A stretch of 64,000 nt of DNA from Bacteriovoracaceae bacterium (GTDB taxonomy: Bacteria; Bdellovibrionota; Bacteriovoracia; Bacteriovoracales; Bacteriovoracaceae). Position 1 is the first letter of the stretch. Every line of letters starts with the position of its first letter. The stretch lies in assembly GCA_021737405.1 (NCBI GenBank), contig JAIPEG010000011.1:23457-87456 (forward strand). Direction: 5' to 3'. Made by a program: the position numbers and the translations under genes. A model generated the notes under the pieces. That model worked only from the letters and a program-made list of their open reading frames with translations, ran no database searches and had not been told where the DNA came from. Below, piece by piece: positions 17,985 through 26,650 of this stretch.

Positions 17985-19262
17985 TTAGATTAACTTTTTG
18001 ATTTTCTTAACAGAGAAAAATTGTACAATGGCTAAAGTCGCAAAGAAAAGCATGAGCCAGCCCCACTTTATGACCCCATACAGCACATAGGCAATACTGC
18101 GAATGAAACGTTGAAGCCAAGGTCTTTCGAGAATAAAAGGTGTGTATTGAGGAGCAACGCGATAATAGAATTCAATAAATTGGCGACCTAGCCAAGATCG
18201 CCGAAGCGTATTGTCTCGCCACGCCTGAAAGTAATCAACGATGGGATGCTGTTCACCAAAGCCCGCCGTGAAGAAGAAGCAGGCCTGTTTTTCAAGAAGG
18301 GCCTGAATGTCTTCTGGGGTATTTTGAATTCCTTTTGAGAGAGTCGAGCAAAAGCCATAGAGATCACAAAAGAGCAAACGCACACTATAGCAAAAACCAT
18401 TTTCAAGATTAGGAACTTTCTTTTGACCAATGGTCTGAGTGCTAATGAGATCGACGAGATTAGAGAAACTAAGACTCACGTCTCCAAGCTTTTGAGTAGA
18501 GACAGCACCGCCAACATCACCACTACAAAGCCCTTGACTGCCTTTTGCTACAATCCCATAAAGGCTTCGCACCTTATCCATGGTAAAGGCGCGGTAATCG
18601 GCCGTTAACTGACCATCGCCTTTAAATAAGTCAAAGAGTTGAAATTCAGTGTCATAGATATAACTGCTCAAATTCAATTCATAATAAACACCATTTGATT
18701 CCGTTGAAGGATCAAAGGTTGAATTGAGGGCCCTGTCATCTCCAACAAAGAAAAACAATTTTTTCCCAGTAACACTTTGCTTTGGAGGATTTGTTTTTGT
18801 TAGATTTTCACAACCAATGGCAGCGGTACAAACGTCCTCTAAATCTAAACTGTAAGCCTGGTCCGTACTGTTGGCCAAGAAGGTTTGAATCGCGACGATT
18901 CTAAAACTCGTTGAACTCTCTTCTACAGCGGCATAGAGCTCAGTATTACTACCTTCAACCTCAATATTTAAACGAAAATTTAAGGAAACTGTGCCATCGG
19001 GAACCTTACCCGTGAAAGTGGGAAGGTTTGTTCTATTTGAAAAATAAGAATAAGCCTGATTAGGAGTCGTCGTCGTCCCTACTGGAATAAATAATTGATG
19101 AGGAGAATCTGCGACTCCAGTATTAGGTTCGACATAGAGTTCAAAAACTGAGCCACTGGCATTTAAGCTCACGATGGGAGCCGTTGGATCTCGATCTGCA
19201 ACACTTACCGCAAGTATTGAGGTAGAAAATAAATAGAGAATAAAAAATACAAGCTTTGCCAT
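17985..19262 (-). CDS. Exported protein with C-terminal CFI-box-like domain and membrane anchor
   Basis: A 425-residue envelope protein. A signal peptide (about residues 1-20) is followed by a beta-rich, Ser/Thr-rich region of unknown function with several cysteines. Near the C-terminus comes CFFFTAGFGEQHP...WRD...LRRSWLGRQFIEFYY, which matches the pattern of CFI-box-CTERM domains (CFIATAAYGS...HP...FRD...GR.F...YY). A hydrophobic helix and the basic end KKIKKLI follow, so the protein is probably anchored by its C-terminus. Start ATG 19262 is ten bases after GAGGAGAT; a TTG at 19289 is less likely. The stop overlaps the ribosome site used by the 14-codon leader at 17971. Confidence 0.72.
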   Translation of the reverse strand: MAKLVFFILYLFSTSILAVSVADRDPTAPIVSLNASGSVFELYVEPNTGVADSPHQLFIPVGTTTTPNQAYSYFSNRTNLPTFTGKVPDGTVSLNFRLNIEVEGSNTELYAAVEESSTSFRIVAIQTFLANSTDQAYSLDLEDVCTAAIGCENLTKTNPPKQSVTGKKLFFFVGDDRALNSTFDPSTESNGVYYELNLSSYIYDTEFQLFDLFKGDGQLTADYRAFTMDKVRSLYGIVAKGSQGLCSGDVGGAVSTQKLGDVSLSFSNLVDLISTQTIGQKKVPNLENGFCYSVRLLFCDLYGFCSTLSKGIQNTPEDIQALLEKQACFFFTAGFGEQHPIVDYFQAWRDNTLRRSWLGRQFIEFYYRVAPQYTPFILERPWLQRFIRSIAYVLYGVIKWGWLMLFFATLAIVQFFSVKKIKKLI

Positions 19263-19301
19263 TGCTAAAATTATCTCCTCTTCTGACAATCAATGTCAAA
19301 C

Positions 19302-19330
19302 TTCCCAAGAGGAATCGACAAGGGCATAAT
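19302..19330 (+). promoter_or_regulatory. Candidate leaderless promoter of the rhodanese gene
   Basis: TTCCCA (19302-19307), 17 bases, then CATAAT (19325-19330). Six bases separate the -10 from ATG 19337, and no good Shine-Dalgarno is present. Confidence 0.5.
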
Positions 19331-19336
19331 CAATTC

Positions 19337-19834
19337 ATGACAAAGACCTGTTTTCTTCTCCTTTTCTTGCTTTCAACTTGTATCAATCCTCAAGAGGCCA
19401 AGGACAAAGCTTTGGTTATTAAGGGCATGGCGAGCACGATTTCAAAGAAATTCTCAAACGCTCCCCAACTCAGAATTGAGGACTATAATAAAATGAAATC
19501 CACCACCATTTTAGTCGATATTCGCTCTGATATTGAGAGGGCCGTGAGTTTTATCCCTGGTTCAATTTCTCAAGAAGACTTTGAAAAAAACAAAAACGCT
19601 TACCGCGATAAAACCATTGTCTCCTATTGCACCATTGGTCAACGCTCAAGTGCTTACACTGAAAACCTCATAAAAGAGGGCTTCAAGGCCTTCAATCTAG
19701 AAGAGAGCCTCTTGGGTTGGACCCAGCGCCAACTTCCTCTCACAACCTCTAGCGGGGAGGCCACAAAGAAAGTTCATGTCTATGGCGAAGCCTGGAATTT
19801 GGTTCCTGATAACTATCAAGGTATTTGGAAGTGA
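19337..19834 (+). CDS. Exported rhodanese-like sulfurtransferase
   Basis: A 165-residue protein with a hydrophobic N-terminus ending LLSTC; Cys15 could be a lipoprotein cysteine, although Thr before it is unusual. The rhodanese domain follows: ILVDIRSDIE at 58-67, then the active-site loop with catalytic Cys98 (SYCTIGQRSS), and GFKAFNLEES near the end. Such domains move sulfur through a cysteine persulfide; being exported, this one probably acts in the periplasm. The last bases overlap the start of the aminotransferase gene (GTGA), indicating coupled translation. The start fits a leaderless mRNA. Confidence 0.82.
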   Translation: MTKTCFLLLFLLSTCINPQEAKDKALVIKGMASTISKKFSNAPQLRIEDYNKMKSTTILVDIRSDIERAVSFIPGSISQEDFEKNKNAYRDKTIVSYCTIGQRSSAYTENLIKEGFKAFNLEESLLGWTQRQLPLTTSSGEATKKVHVYGEAWNLVPDNYQGIWK

Positions 19835-20739
19835 AGAATTTAGACGCCCTTATCTGTATCAATGGAAAATTTACGCCTCCAGAAGAAGCAACGGTCTCAG
19901 TCTTTGATAGGGGCTTTCTTTATGGCGATTCAGTTTATGAAGTCACCCTCACCTATGACAAAGTCCCCTATCTTTTGGAGACCCACCTAGAAAGGCTTGA
20001 GAGATCGGCCCTAGGGATTGGGATGGAGCTTGAGTGGTCTGCCGATCAAATCAAAGACCTCATCTATCGAGGCCTTAAAGAGTTTGATAACGATCGCCTC
20101 TACATTCGTATTATGGTGACGAGGGGTTGTGGTGAGATAGGCCTTGACCCAAGCCTAAGTGATGGTCAAAACTTGTACATCATCTTTAGAGAACTAAAAC
20201 CTCAACCAAAGATTTACTATATTGAAGGCGTCAGCCTGATTACAGCGGGTATTTTAAGAAACCCAAAAAAGTCCGTGGACCCCAATGTTAAATCGGGAAA
20301 TTATCTCAACAACGTCTTGGCCATTTCCCAAGCAAAAGAAAAAGGCGCCTATGACGCCATCATGCTCAATGCCTCAGGAAATGTTACTGAATCCACAACT
20401 GCCAATATCTGGATAGTGGAAAATGACACTTTTATTACTCCGCCTCTAGAAGCAGGTCTCCTCGGCGGAATCACTCGGGCCACCCTTATTGAAATCGCCC
20501 AAAAAAACGATTTGCCCGTTAAGGAAGAAAACTTTACTCCAGAAAGAATGCGCATCGCGCAAGAGGTTTTTATCACTTCCTCTACTCGAGAAGTGATGCC
20601 TGTCACCTCAGTAGATGGCCAAGGTATTGGAAATAGTAAGCCAGGCGAAAAGACCAAGGCGCTGCACAATCTTTATCGACAATATATCCAAGAGAATATT
20701 TCCCAGGAAAAAAAGAAAGCCCCTTGGAACCAGGATTGA
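19831..20739 (+). CDS. Class IV PLP-dependent aminotransferase (branched-chain or D-amino acid type)
   Basis: A 302-residue class IV aminotransferase. The N-terminal SVFDRGFLYGDSVYEV (23-38) is typical. K154 in NVKSGNYLN is the PLP Schiff-base lysine and E187 in NVTESTTANIW is the conserved PLP-ring glutamate; LLGGITRATLIEIA binds the phosphate. Family members include IlvE, D-amino acid aminotransferase and aminodeoxychorismate lyase; the sequence does not decide clearly, though length and motifs suit IlvE or DAAT. Start GTG 19831 overlaps the rhodanese stop by four bases; a TTG six bases upstream is possible. Confidence 0.87.
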   Translation: MKNLDALICINGKFTPPEEATVSVFDRGFLYGDSVYEVTLTYDKVPYLLETHLERLERSALGIGMELEWSADQIKDLIYRGLKEFDNDRLYIRIMVTRGCGEIGLDPSLSDGQNLYIIFRELKPQPKIYYIEGVSLITAGILRNPKKSVDPNVKSGNYLNNVLAISQAKEKGAYDAIMLNASGNVTESTTANIWIVENDTFITPPLEAGLLGGITRATLIEIAQKNDLPVKEENFTPERMRIAQEVFITSSTREVMPVTSVDGQGIGNSKPGEKTKALHNLYRQYIQENISQEKKKAPWNQD

Positions 20740-20764
20740 CTTAAGCGCCCAAATTTACTACTCT
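20736..20764 (+). promoter_or_regulatory. Sigma-70-like promoter of rpsD
   Basis: TTGACT (20736-20741), a 17-base spacer and TACTCT (20759-20764) precede rpsD. The leader would be about 92 bases long, enough for autogenous control by S4, but I cannot identify a binding structure in it. Confidence 0.45.
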
Positions 20765-20862
20765 CGCCCCTTCACGCATTCATCAGTTTGTGACCACGGC
20801 TTTAATCTGTGATGCGTGTTCAGGCCATGCGCCGTTGGTCCGTAACATTAGGAGAATCTGAT

Positions 20863-21498
20863 ATGGCAAAAGCAACTACGGGAAATCCCCGCTTTAAAAT
20901 CCAAAGAGCTCTTGGAATTGAACTTCCAGGACTTGGAAAAGCCGGTGCTCTAGAGCGTCGCCCTTATGGACCAGGTGTTCATGGGAACAAGAGAAAGAAA
21001 ATCTCTGACTACGCTGTTCGTTTGAAAGAAAAGCAAAAGCTTGTCTATCACTACGGCCTTCGTGAAAAACAACTTGTTAAGTATGTGAAGTTCTCTAAGC
21101 GCCACTCTGCTGGTAAGCCTTGGATGGAGTACATGATTACTAACCTTGAGAGACGTCTTAACAACGTTATCTTTCGTCTTAACTGGGCACCTTCAATTCC
21201 TTCAGCTTCTCAAATGGTTGCTCACGGACAGGTTAAAGTTAATGGAAAGGTTGTTGATAAGTCTTCTTTCGTTGTTAAAGTTGGTGACAAGATTGAACTA
21301 ACTGAAAAAGGTTACAAAAACCAAAACTACAAGCGTTCATGTGAGACTCCACGTCTTCCTTCTATACCAGCTTGTTATAAAATTGATGGTAATGACGATG
21401 CAAAGAAAGCAGAAATGATTGCTTTCCCAATGCCTGAGGACATTCCATTTGAGTACAATGGTCAGCTCGTTGTTGAACATTATTGGAAAGTTAAATAA
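20863..21498 (+). CDS. rpsD: 30S ribosomal protein S4
   Basis: A 211-residue S4, a primary rRNA-binding protein that nucleates 30S assembly. The N-terminal region (MAKATTGNPRFKIQRALG) lacks the zinc-binding cysteines, so it is a C-minus form. RRPYGPGVHG and the S4 RNA-binding domain (LERRLNNVIFRL ... QMVAHGQVKVNGKVVD) are clear. Start ATG 20863 follows AGGAG; an in-frame ATG at 20809 would add unconserved residues. It stands alone here, not in the alpha operon with S13, S11 and rpoA, with its own promoter and terminator. Some lineages have a second, stand-alone S4 copy, which this could be. Confidence 0.96.
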   Translation: MAKATTGNPRFKIQRALGIELPGLGKAGALERRPYGPGVHGNKRKKISDYAVRLKEKQKLVYHYGLREKQLVKYVKFSKRHSAGKPWMEYMITNLERRLNNVIFRLNWAPSIPSASQMVAHGQVKVNGKVVDKSSFVVKVGDKIELTEKGYKNQNYKRSCETPRLPSIPACYKIDGNDDAKKAEMIAFPMPEDIPFEYNGQLVVEHYWKVK

Positions 21499-21528
21499 GA
21501 TTTCAAATTGTTATTTAATAAAGAGAAG

Positions 21529-21552
21529 GCCCCACACTGTGGGGCTTTTTTT
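21529..21552 (+). terminator. Rho-independent terminator after rpsD
   Basis: A seven-base stem GCCCCAC/GTGGGGC (21529-21535 with 21539-21545) with a three-base loop is followed by seven T (21546-21552). Confidence 0.93.
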
Positions 21553-21562
21553 ATGCCTAAAA

Positions 21563-22093
21563 TTAATCTTGATTGTTTCTTTGATGTGAAATTTGCTTTG
21601 CTGCTCGGACCATAATCTCACCAATGATCTGAAGCAATTCCTGCTCCTCACTTTTTAACTCAGGAGCTTTTGATAATTCGATAATCTCTAATGCTGCACC
21701 TTCGGCAATATCTAAGAGTTTATTCGTATGCTCTTTAATGACAAATACATTCGTCGGTTTAGAGGCGGCCATTTCTTTTTGAACCAAGTCCACTGTCTTA
21801 TCAATCTGAGAACAAATGTCTTTAGACATTTGAATCATCAAATAGATCATTTTAATGGCACGTTCACCTGCTGCCTCAGAAATTTCTCCACGTTCAACAC
21901 CTTCTTTCATCTCATCATTTAGATTTAAAATAAAAGGGTCTGTTTTTAATTCTCCTTCCATTTGACGGCATTCTCTTTGAGATTGAAGAAGCTTTTCTTG
22001 TGCTATTGAGAGCTTTTCTTTATCCATCTCAAATGACTGAGCTGATATTGAACCCATTAATAAGGCCATGATGACTAACATTAATTTTTTCAT
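21563..22093 (-). CDS. Hypothetical exported helical protein
   Basis: A 176-residue protein I do not recognise. Start ATG 22093 follows GGAAAGGAG and opens a signal peptide (MKKLMLVIMALLMGSISAQ). The mature part is mostly charged alpha-helix (DKEKLSIAQEKLLQSQREC, LKSEEQELLQIIGEIMVRAA) with two cysteines (RECRQ, KDICS) that could form a disulfide. It is probably periplasmic. It is divergent from the lipase-like gene at 22295 and converges on rpsD. Confidence 0.7.
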   Translation of the reverse strand: MKKLMLVIMALLMGSISAQSFEMDKEKLSIAQEKLLQSQRECRQMEGELKTDPFILNLNDEMKEGVERGEISEAAGERAIKMIYLMIQMSKDICSQIDKTVDLVQKEMAASKPTNVFVIKEHTNKLLDIAEGAALEIIELSKAPELKSEEQELLQIIGEIMVRAAKQISHQRNNQD

Positions 22094-22294
22094 TTTGTGC
22101 TCCTTTCCAGGCCATCCATAATACATGTTAGAAAAGGTACTCCAAACCAGGTTTAAAATCTCTGACTTGAAATCCTTTCATTTACCTGTCAAAAAAGAAG
22201 ACACCCATTTTAGCAATCTTTACATATGCCCTTTAGCCAAATCAGTTTAAGGGTTATCTTCCACACTGACCCAACCAAAGACGGAGACCCCTTT

Positions 22295-22915
22295 ATGAAA
22301 ATGCCAATTGCTTTAACCTTATTATTTTTAACCGTTAACTCGTACTCCCAATGCCCAGAGCTTTTAAAGGAAGCGAAGGAAAAAGGTGCTAGCAGCCTCA
22401 TTATTACCTTTGATGGTCTTGGTACAGCTGAGTTTGGCTTGGGTGTTCTTCAAAAGAGAGTTATCTCAAAAATTAAAGACCGATGTGGCGCTAAGAATAT
22501 TTCTTCTATGGAATTTTATTACAGTAAAGAAGGTGCCAAAGACGCTATGGTCTGCGCGAAAAGCTTTTCAAAGGCTTTTGGTGGACGCTTCACACTTCAC
22601 GTTTTAGGACACAGTTTCGGTGCCGGAAAAGGTGTTTTTAACTTCATTGAAGAAGCTCAAAAAGCGGATCAATATATTGAAAATGTTGTGACTTACGATC
22701 CCAGAGGATATTCCTACAAATATGAAAATCCAGGAAAAGGAACAGTTGGTAACTTTGTGAATATCTATCAAAAAGTCCCTCTTTCTGGGAGAAAGGTAAA
22801 GAACGCTGACTCAGAGTTTGATGTGACAGGAAAATCAAGTCACGTGAGTCTTCCTAAGAAATTTGCTAATCTTGCCATGGAAAATCTAGAGGGAGCTTTA
22901 AGCTGCGCTAATTAA
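22295..22915 (+). CDS. Exported lipase-like alpha/beta hydrolase
   Basis: A 206-residue protein with a signal peptide (about residues 1-19). The strand-elbow motif LHVLGHSFGAGKG at 101-113 gives a nucleophile Ser107 in GHSFG. D135 (VTYDPRG) and H183 (KSSHVSLP) are suitably placed to complete a catalytic triad, so an esterase or lipase-like fold is likely. The protein is short for a full lipase and its substrate is unknown. Start ATG 22295 follows GGAG; upstream in-frame ATG at 22226 would add an atypical N-terminus. It is monocistronic by layout. Confidence 0.72.
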   Translation: MKMPIALTLLFLTVNSYSQCPELLKEAKEKGASSLIITFDGLGTAEFGLGVLQKRVISKIKDRCGAKNISSMEFYYSKEGAKDAMVCAKSFSKAFGGRFTLHVLGHSFGAGKGVFNFIEEAQKADQYIENVVTYDPRGYSYKYENPGKGTVGNFVNIYQKVPLSGRKVKNADSEFDVTGKSSHVSLPKKFANLAMENLEGALSCAN

Positions 22916-23101
22916 GTTGGGGAAAAAGAAAGGGCCTTAGCATCCGTCCAAGACCCCCCCACAACAACAGGAACACGTCATTACAAAAGATATAGTCAGA
23001 ACGACCAAAATCAACTTGTGATGAGTAGAAACACGGTTATAAAAACCGGTGCATAAGGTGACAAGCTTATGAAAGTGACTGTGTAAAAATTCCCTATTAG
23101 C
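22916..23101. other. Intergenic stretch, no gene seen
   Basis: These 186 bases lie between two convergent genes. A short inverted repeat (CGGT...ACCG, around 23033-23051) is present but lacks a T-run, so I do not call a terminator. Confidence 0.4.
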
Positions 23102-23815
23102 TTAAGATTTTTTCTCTCTTAAATAACTTGAAGAGTAATGCTGATAGGGATGTGGGGCAAGAAACGCGATCTCAAATGACTTTTCCCCTCGCAAGGATAG
23201 TATCTCCTCTCTCTGGGCCAGGACAGTCTCTTTGTTTTCTGCTCTAGGGCACACATAGAGTCCAGAGAGCTCTGAGAGGACTTCATCTGCTTGGCTCCAT
23301 TTATGGATATTTAAGAAGGTATCTTCTCCCATCAATAGCCACTTCTCTTGAAAAGGTATTTGAGTTAACCAAGAGATTGTAGGGTTTTTCTCCTTTAGCA
23401 GAAGAAAACCAAGATAAAGACTAATATTAAGCCCAGATAGCTTTTCAACTCCCTTCCAAATGGCACAGGCCTCATGCCATAGATTGGTCCTCCTCACATC
23501 TTTCCAGGGATTATAATCGGGAATAACAGCAACCTGAGATCCTTTTGGAAGATTCGCAATACAGGCCTCATGACCCTCATGCCAGGGAGAAAAAGTTCCG
23601 GGAAAAAGAACCACCTTATCCCCTATTAAAGGCGCAAAAGGCCTACAACCCGAAAAGTCTAGGCGCTCTTTATGAAAGAGGTTGTGATGATCAGCAATAA
23701 ACTGAAAAAATTCAGAAGATTCACTTCGATCTAAAGAGACTTCAGGGACCAGCTGGATCTCTGGATCTTTATTTCTTTTAAAAAAAATGTGTCCTTCACG
23801 ACTCGTAAATGACAA
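23102..23815 (-). CDS. Nicotinate-nucleotide adenylyltransferase-like nucleotidyltransferase
   Basis: A 237-residue protein with the HxGH-type nucleotidyltransferase signature GTFSPWHEGH at 73-82 and a C-terminal SSSYLRE that corresponds to the ISSTxIR nucleotide-binding motif. This places it in the NadD/CoaD cytidylyltransferase-like superfamily. LLMGEDTFLNIHKW resembles the NadD substrate region, but the roughly 65-residue N-terminal part is unusual for NadD, so the substrate is uncertain. The chosen start is TTG 23815, five bases after GGAGG; the frame stays open to a TTG at 23845 that has no ribosome site. Confidence 0.75.
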   Translation of the reverse strand: MSFTSREGHIFFKRNKDPEIQLVPEVSLDRSESSEFFQFIADHHNLFHKERLDFSGCRPFAPLIGDKVVLFPGTFSPWHEGHEACIANLPKGSQVAVIPDYNPWKDVRRTNLWHEACAIWKGVEKLSGLNISLYLGFLLLKEKNPTISWLTQIPFQEKWLLMGEDTFLNIHKWSQADEVLSELSGLYVCPRAENKETVLAQREEILSLRGEKSFEIAFLAPHPYQHYSSSYLREKKS

Positions 23816-23872
23816 ATAGGCCTCCAAAAGGAAAATATATAACAAATCTATGGCCTAATGGCCCAAAAGTCT

Positions 23873-23902
23873 TTGGAATACAGATCACTCTTCGGGTATC
23901 GT
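23873..23902 (+). promoter_or_regulatory. Candidate leaderless promoter of the gene at 23909
   Basis: TTGGAA (23873-23878), 18 bases, then TATCGT (23897-23902), with six bases before ATG 23909. This promoter is part of the reason for choosing that start. Confidence 0.4.
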
Positions 23903-23908
23903 GAAAGT

Positions 23909-24268
23909 ATGAATTTTGAGTTTGAAACAGATAAGTGGCACATTTTGATTGAGTTACACTCCACTCCCACCTATAAACCTGATGGGAAGTTTTCAAAGAT
24001 TTCTGAGGTTGACCTTCAGGGCTGGCGAGAGGGTAATCTCGGTTTTTTTAACCTATTTATCATCTCCACTAGAAGAGAGCCCTCTAGCAATCAAGACGGA
24101 TTCAATCAAATGACTCATTATACCTGTGGGCTTCTTCTTCCAGTCGATCCAGATGAATTGCAAGAAGACCTAGAAGTCATTCTTGATGAGGAAGGACTTC
24201 TCGATCACATCTTTAACCACTGGGAATTACAAGATTCTCCAGATGGTCCAGAATGGCGACACCCTTAA
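23909..24268 (+). CDS. Hypothetical cytoplasmic protein
   Basis: A 119-residue acidic protein I do not recognise. It has no signal peptide or membrane segment. It begins MNFEFETDKWHILIELHST and has a very acidic centre (DPDELQEDLEVILDEEGLL). Start ATG 23909 is preferred because a -10-like box lies six bases upstream; the frame is open from an ATG at 23858, which would place translation almost at the divergent gene. No functional hint comes from the neighbours. Confidence 0.6.
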   Translation: MNFEFETDKWHILIELHSTPTYKPDGKFSKISEVDLQGWREGNLGFFNLFIISTRREPSSNQDGFNQMTHYTCGLLLPVDPDELQEDLEVILDEEGLLDHIFNHWELQDSPDGPEWRHP

Positions 24269-24285
24269 CTTAATTACACACTGCA

Positions 24286-24314
24286 TTACTTTTTCTATGA
24301 GTTTTCTTTAAGAT
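24286..24314 (+). promoter_or_regulatory. Candidate leaderless promoter of the gene at 24321
   Basis: TTACTT (24286-24291), 17 bases, TAAGAT (24309-24314), then six bases to ATG 24321, with no Shine-Dalgarno in between. Confidence 0.5.
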
Positions 24315-24320
24315 GATCCC

Positions 24321-25853
24321 ATGTCAAAAAGAAAACTATCGATTTACCTTTATCTTACTGTGATGATCTTTATGAGCCTGCTCACAAGCGCTAAAGGAAC
24401 CATTAATTTTACTTACGAAAAAGTGAATGAACACATCGATTCCTTAAGAGACCTTCAAAATCGAAAAGTTGAAAATAATCAGGCCCAAGCTCTCCTTGGG
24501 GACTTAAGAGAGATCGAAAATTATGGTCAAAGCTTGGCCCATTACTTTTTAGAGGCCTATCAATCACAGGTTCTTCAACCCTATACCCTCAATCTTCTCC
24601 AAGAATATTTCTATGCTCAAATAAAAGTACATAGTGAAATTCTTGATCTAAGAGAAGGCAATCATAATAATGAAATTCTAAAGGCTCTTCAAATAGAGTC
24701 TTTTAGAAAAATTCATGATCTTTTCTTTCATCGGAAAAGTTTAAGAACTCTTCTCACTGATCAATTGAATATTCCAACCTTAAGCCTAGGAAGATGGTAT
24801 GAACTTAAAGATAGAACCTTAAGCACTAGAAATATTTCAAAGAGAGAGAGCTATTTAGAGAGAAACCTTTTTCCCATAAAAAATGAAACTATCCAGGACA
24901 ACACACTTATTCAAGCTTGGAGAAATAGTGGTCTCTATCAGCTTTCCCAAAAAGATGAGAGTTGGAAGTCTCTCGCCAATACAGAACTCTTTTGGCGCAA
25001 TATTGGCGATGGTGTGTTAGCGGGTCTTGGAAAAATTCCAACTGGGGCATCAGCGGCCTTTGGTGCTGTTGCTGGAAGCATTGCTTGGCGAGAAGGCTAT
25101 TTAAAAGATAATAAAGAGTTACTAAATAAACTAGAAGAGACACTTCTTCCCTTTGATCTTCTCATGGAAAAGAAGGCCTATAAATTTACAGATATTACGA
25201 TTCCTGGTCACTGGGGTCATGTGGGAATTTACCTTGGAAGTGAAGAGCAATTAAAGGCCCTTGGTCTTTGGGATAATCCTGTTTTAAAACCATTTCGTGA
25301 AAATATAAGAGCTGGAAAACGAATCTTTCAGGTTCGTCGCTGGGGTCTTGAATTTGACAGTTTACAAGGATTCATCAACTTAGATGAGATGGCCGTGTTA
25401 AGAGTTGAAGATTTCCATAAAAGATCTTCCAAAGATTTGGAAATGACGCTCAAGTATCTTGGAGAGCAGATTGGTAAAGGTTATGATTTCAACTTTGATG
25501 CCATGACTGGTGAGACAATCACTTGTACTGAAATCATTGCCTTCTCCTTCGGTCCCATTAAATGGCCAATGGAAGTGCTTCTTGGTCGTCTCACAATTTC
25601 ACCTAATAATTTAGCTGAATTGGCCTTTCATACAGGAGCACCCCTTAAAACAATTCACTACATCACGGGTGATCAAGAAGGAATGCACTTTTTGAGTGAA
25701 GCCGATTTAGGAAAGACATTAGGCTATGTTTTGAAAAATCAGACTTATCAAAAGCACTCTGTAAGCTGTAAGCGAGAAATGTATCGCCACCGAAGAGACG
25801 GCCTGCGCTTTCATTACTCTTGTGAAGATGAATACAATGAGTTTGTATATTAA
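24321..25853 (+). CDS. Exported YiiX/YebB-like permuted NlpC/P60 cysteine hydrolase
   Basis: A 510-residue protein with an N-terminal signal peptide (about residues 5-24). A long helical region follows (about 30-270). The C-terminal part has the permuted papain-like layout: DITIPGHWGHVGIYLG at 291-306 supplies the histidine (H300, possibly H297), and ETITCTEIIAFSFG near 398-411 supplies the nucleophile C402. Relatives include amidases and peptidoglycan- or lipid-acting hydrolases; the substrate here is not known. A glycine/alanine-rich stretch (GDGVLAGLGKIPTGASAAFG, 229-248) separates the two parts. The protein probably acts in the envelope or outside the cell. Confidence 0.78.
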   Translation: MSKRKLSIYLYLTVMIFMSLLTSAKGTINFTYEKVNEHIDSLRDLQNRKVENNQAQALLGDLREIENYGQSLAHYFLEAYQSQVLQPYTLNLLQEYFYAQIKVHSEILDLREGNHNNEILKALQIESFRKIHDLFFHRKSLRTLLTDQLNIPTLSLGRWYELKDRTLSTRNISKRESYLERNLFPIKNETIQDNTLIQAWRNSGLYQLSQKDESWKSLANTELFWRNIGDGVLAGLGKIPTGASAAFGAVAGSIAWREGYLKDNKELLNKLEETLLPFDLLMEKKAYKFTDITIPGHWGHVGIYLGSEEQLKALGLWDNPVLKPFRENIRAGKRIFQVRRWGLEFDSLQGFINLDEMAVLRVEDFHKRSSKDLEMTLKYLGEQIGKGYDFNFDAMTGETITCTEIIAFSFGPIKWPMEVLLGRLTISPNNLAELAFHTGAPLKTIHYITGDQEGMHFLSEADLGKTLGYVLKNQTYQKHSVSCKREMYRHRRDGLRFHYSCEDEYNEFVY

Positions 25854-25855
25854 AG

Positions 25856-26650
25856 CTAGACTACTATTGGTCGATAGTAAGAGCTAACGAGTCGATGGCT
25901 TTGCTCGGCGAGAGCTGAGTAATCCACTTTATTCTTGCAATTGATAGCTTGCCCAACTGTTAGCTCTACATTTATTTTTTCAATCTTAAAAATGCCCCAT
26001 AAATGATTTAAAAAAGTCATATCACCATACCAAAAAATACAATCCCTATTCTTTAAGCTGACCATGTCCCCATCAAGATAGCGATAATTAATAGTGAAAG
26101 GTTTTATAGCGACATTTGAATCAAGGGCAGCTTTAAAAAGAGGTCTTCTAAAACGGATAACTTCTTCCCCATTAGTAGAAGTCGCTTCCGGAAAAATCAC
26201 GACGCTTAACCCACTTGCTAAAGTATTTGTAATCTCTTCTATCTCTAGACCGATATTATCTTTATTTCGCCTTTCAACAAATACACAACCCGCTAATTTA
26301 CAAATTAGACCCAAAAAAGGGGTATCACGCATTTCGGTAGAAGTGACGAAGCAGGATGGATAAAAAGCACAAATCACTAAGATATCGGTGTAGGAAAGAT
26401 GGTTGGACACATTTAGGTAGTTCCTCTCAATGGCCTTCTCCATGATATTGCGATTAACTTTTATGCCCATAAACCACAGAGTGAATCGAGCATAACGGCC
26501 TAAAATAAAGCATATAATCTTACGGGCCTTCATTGGTTTTATTTTTAAATAAGGATAAAACGGTAATGCCGTCAGAAAATAGAGACAAACGGCTATAAAA
26601 AAGACGAGGGCCCTAAAAATAGCCCTCATATTTAAAAATAAAAAACTCAT
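25856..26650 (-). CDS. olsA: Lysophospholipid/1-acylglycerol-3-phosphate-type acyltransferase, probably OlsA
   Basis: A 264-residue PlsC-family acyltransferase. Two N-terminal hydrophobic segments precede the catalytic NHLSYTD (H84, D89; HX4D) and the substrate-binding FPEATSTNG near residues 154-162. PlsC proteins acylate lysophosphatidic acid; the OlsA branch acylates lyso-ornithine lipid. Assignment to OlsA rests on the overlap with the upstream OlsB-like gene (4 bases, ATGA), an arrangement known from ornithine-lipid producers. The product would be a phosphorus-free membrane lipid. The gene converges closely with the amidase gene at 25853. Confidence 0.78.
   Translation of the reverse strand: MSFLFLNMRAIFRALVFFIAVCLYFLTALPFYPYLKIKPMKARKIICFILGRYARFTLWFMGIKVNRNIMEKAIERNYLNVSNHLSYTDILVICAFYPSCFVTSTEMRDTPFLGLICKLAGCVFVERRNKDNIGLEIEEITNTLASGLSVVIFPEATSTNGEEVIRFRRPLFKAALDSNVAIKPFTINYRYLDGDMVSLKNRDCIFWYGDMTFLNHLWGIFKIEKINVELTVGQAINCKNKVDYSALAEQSHRLVSSYYRPIVV

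Noticed and set aside
19256..19336. N-terminal extension of the rhodanese protein
   Set aside because: It would add basic residues in front of a clear signal peptide and overlap the divergent gene; the -10 box six bases before ATG 19337 supports the shorter form.
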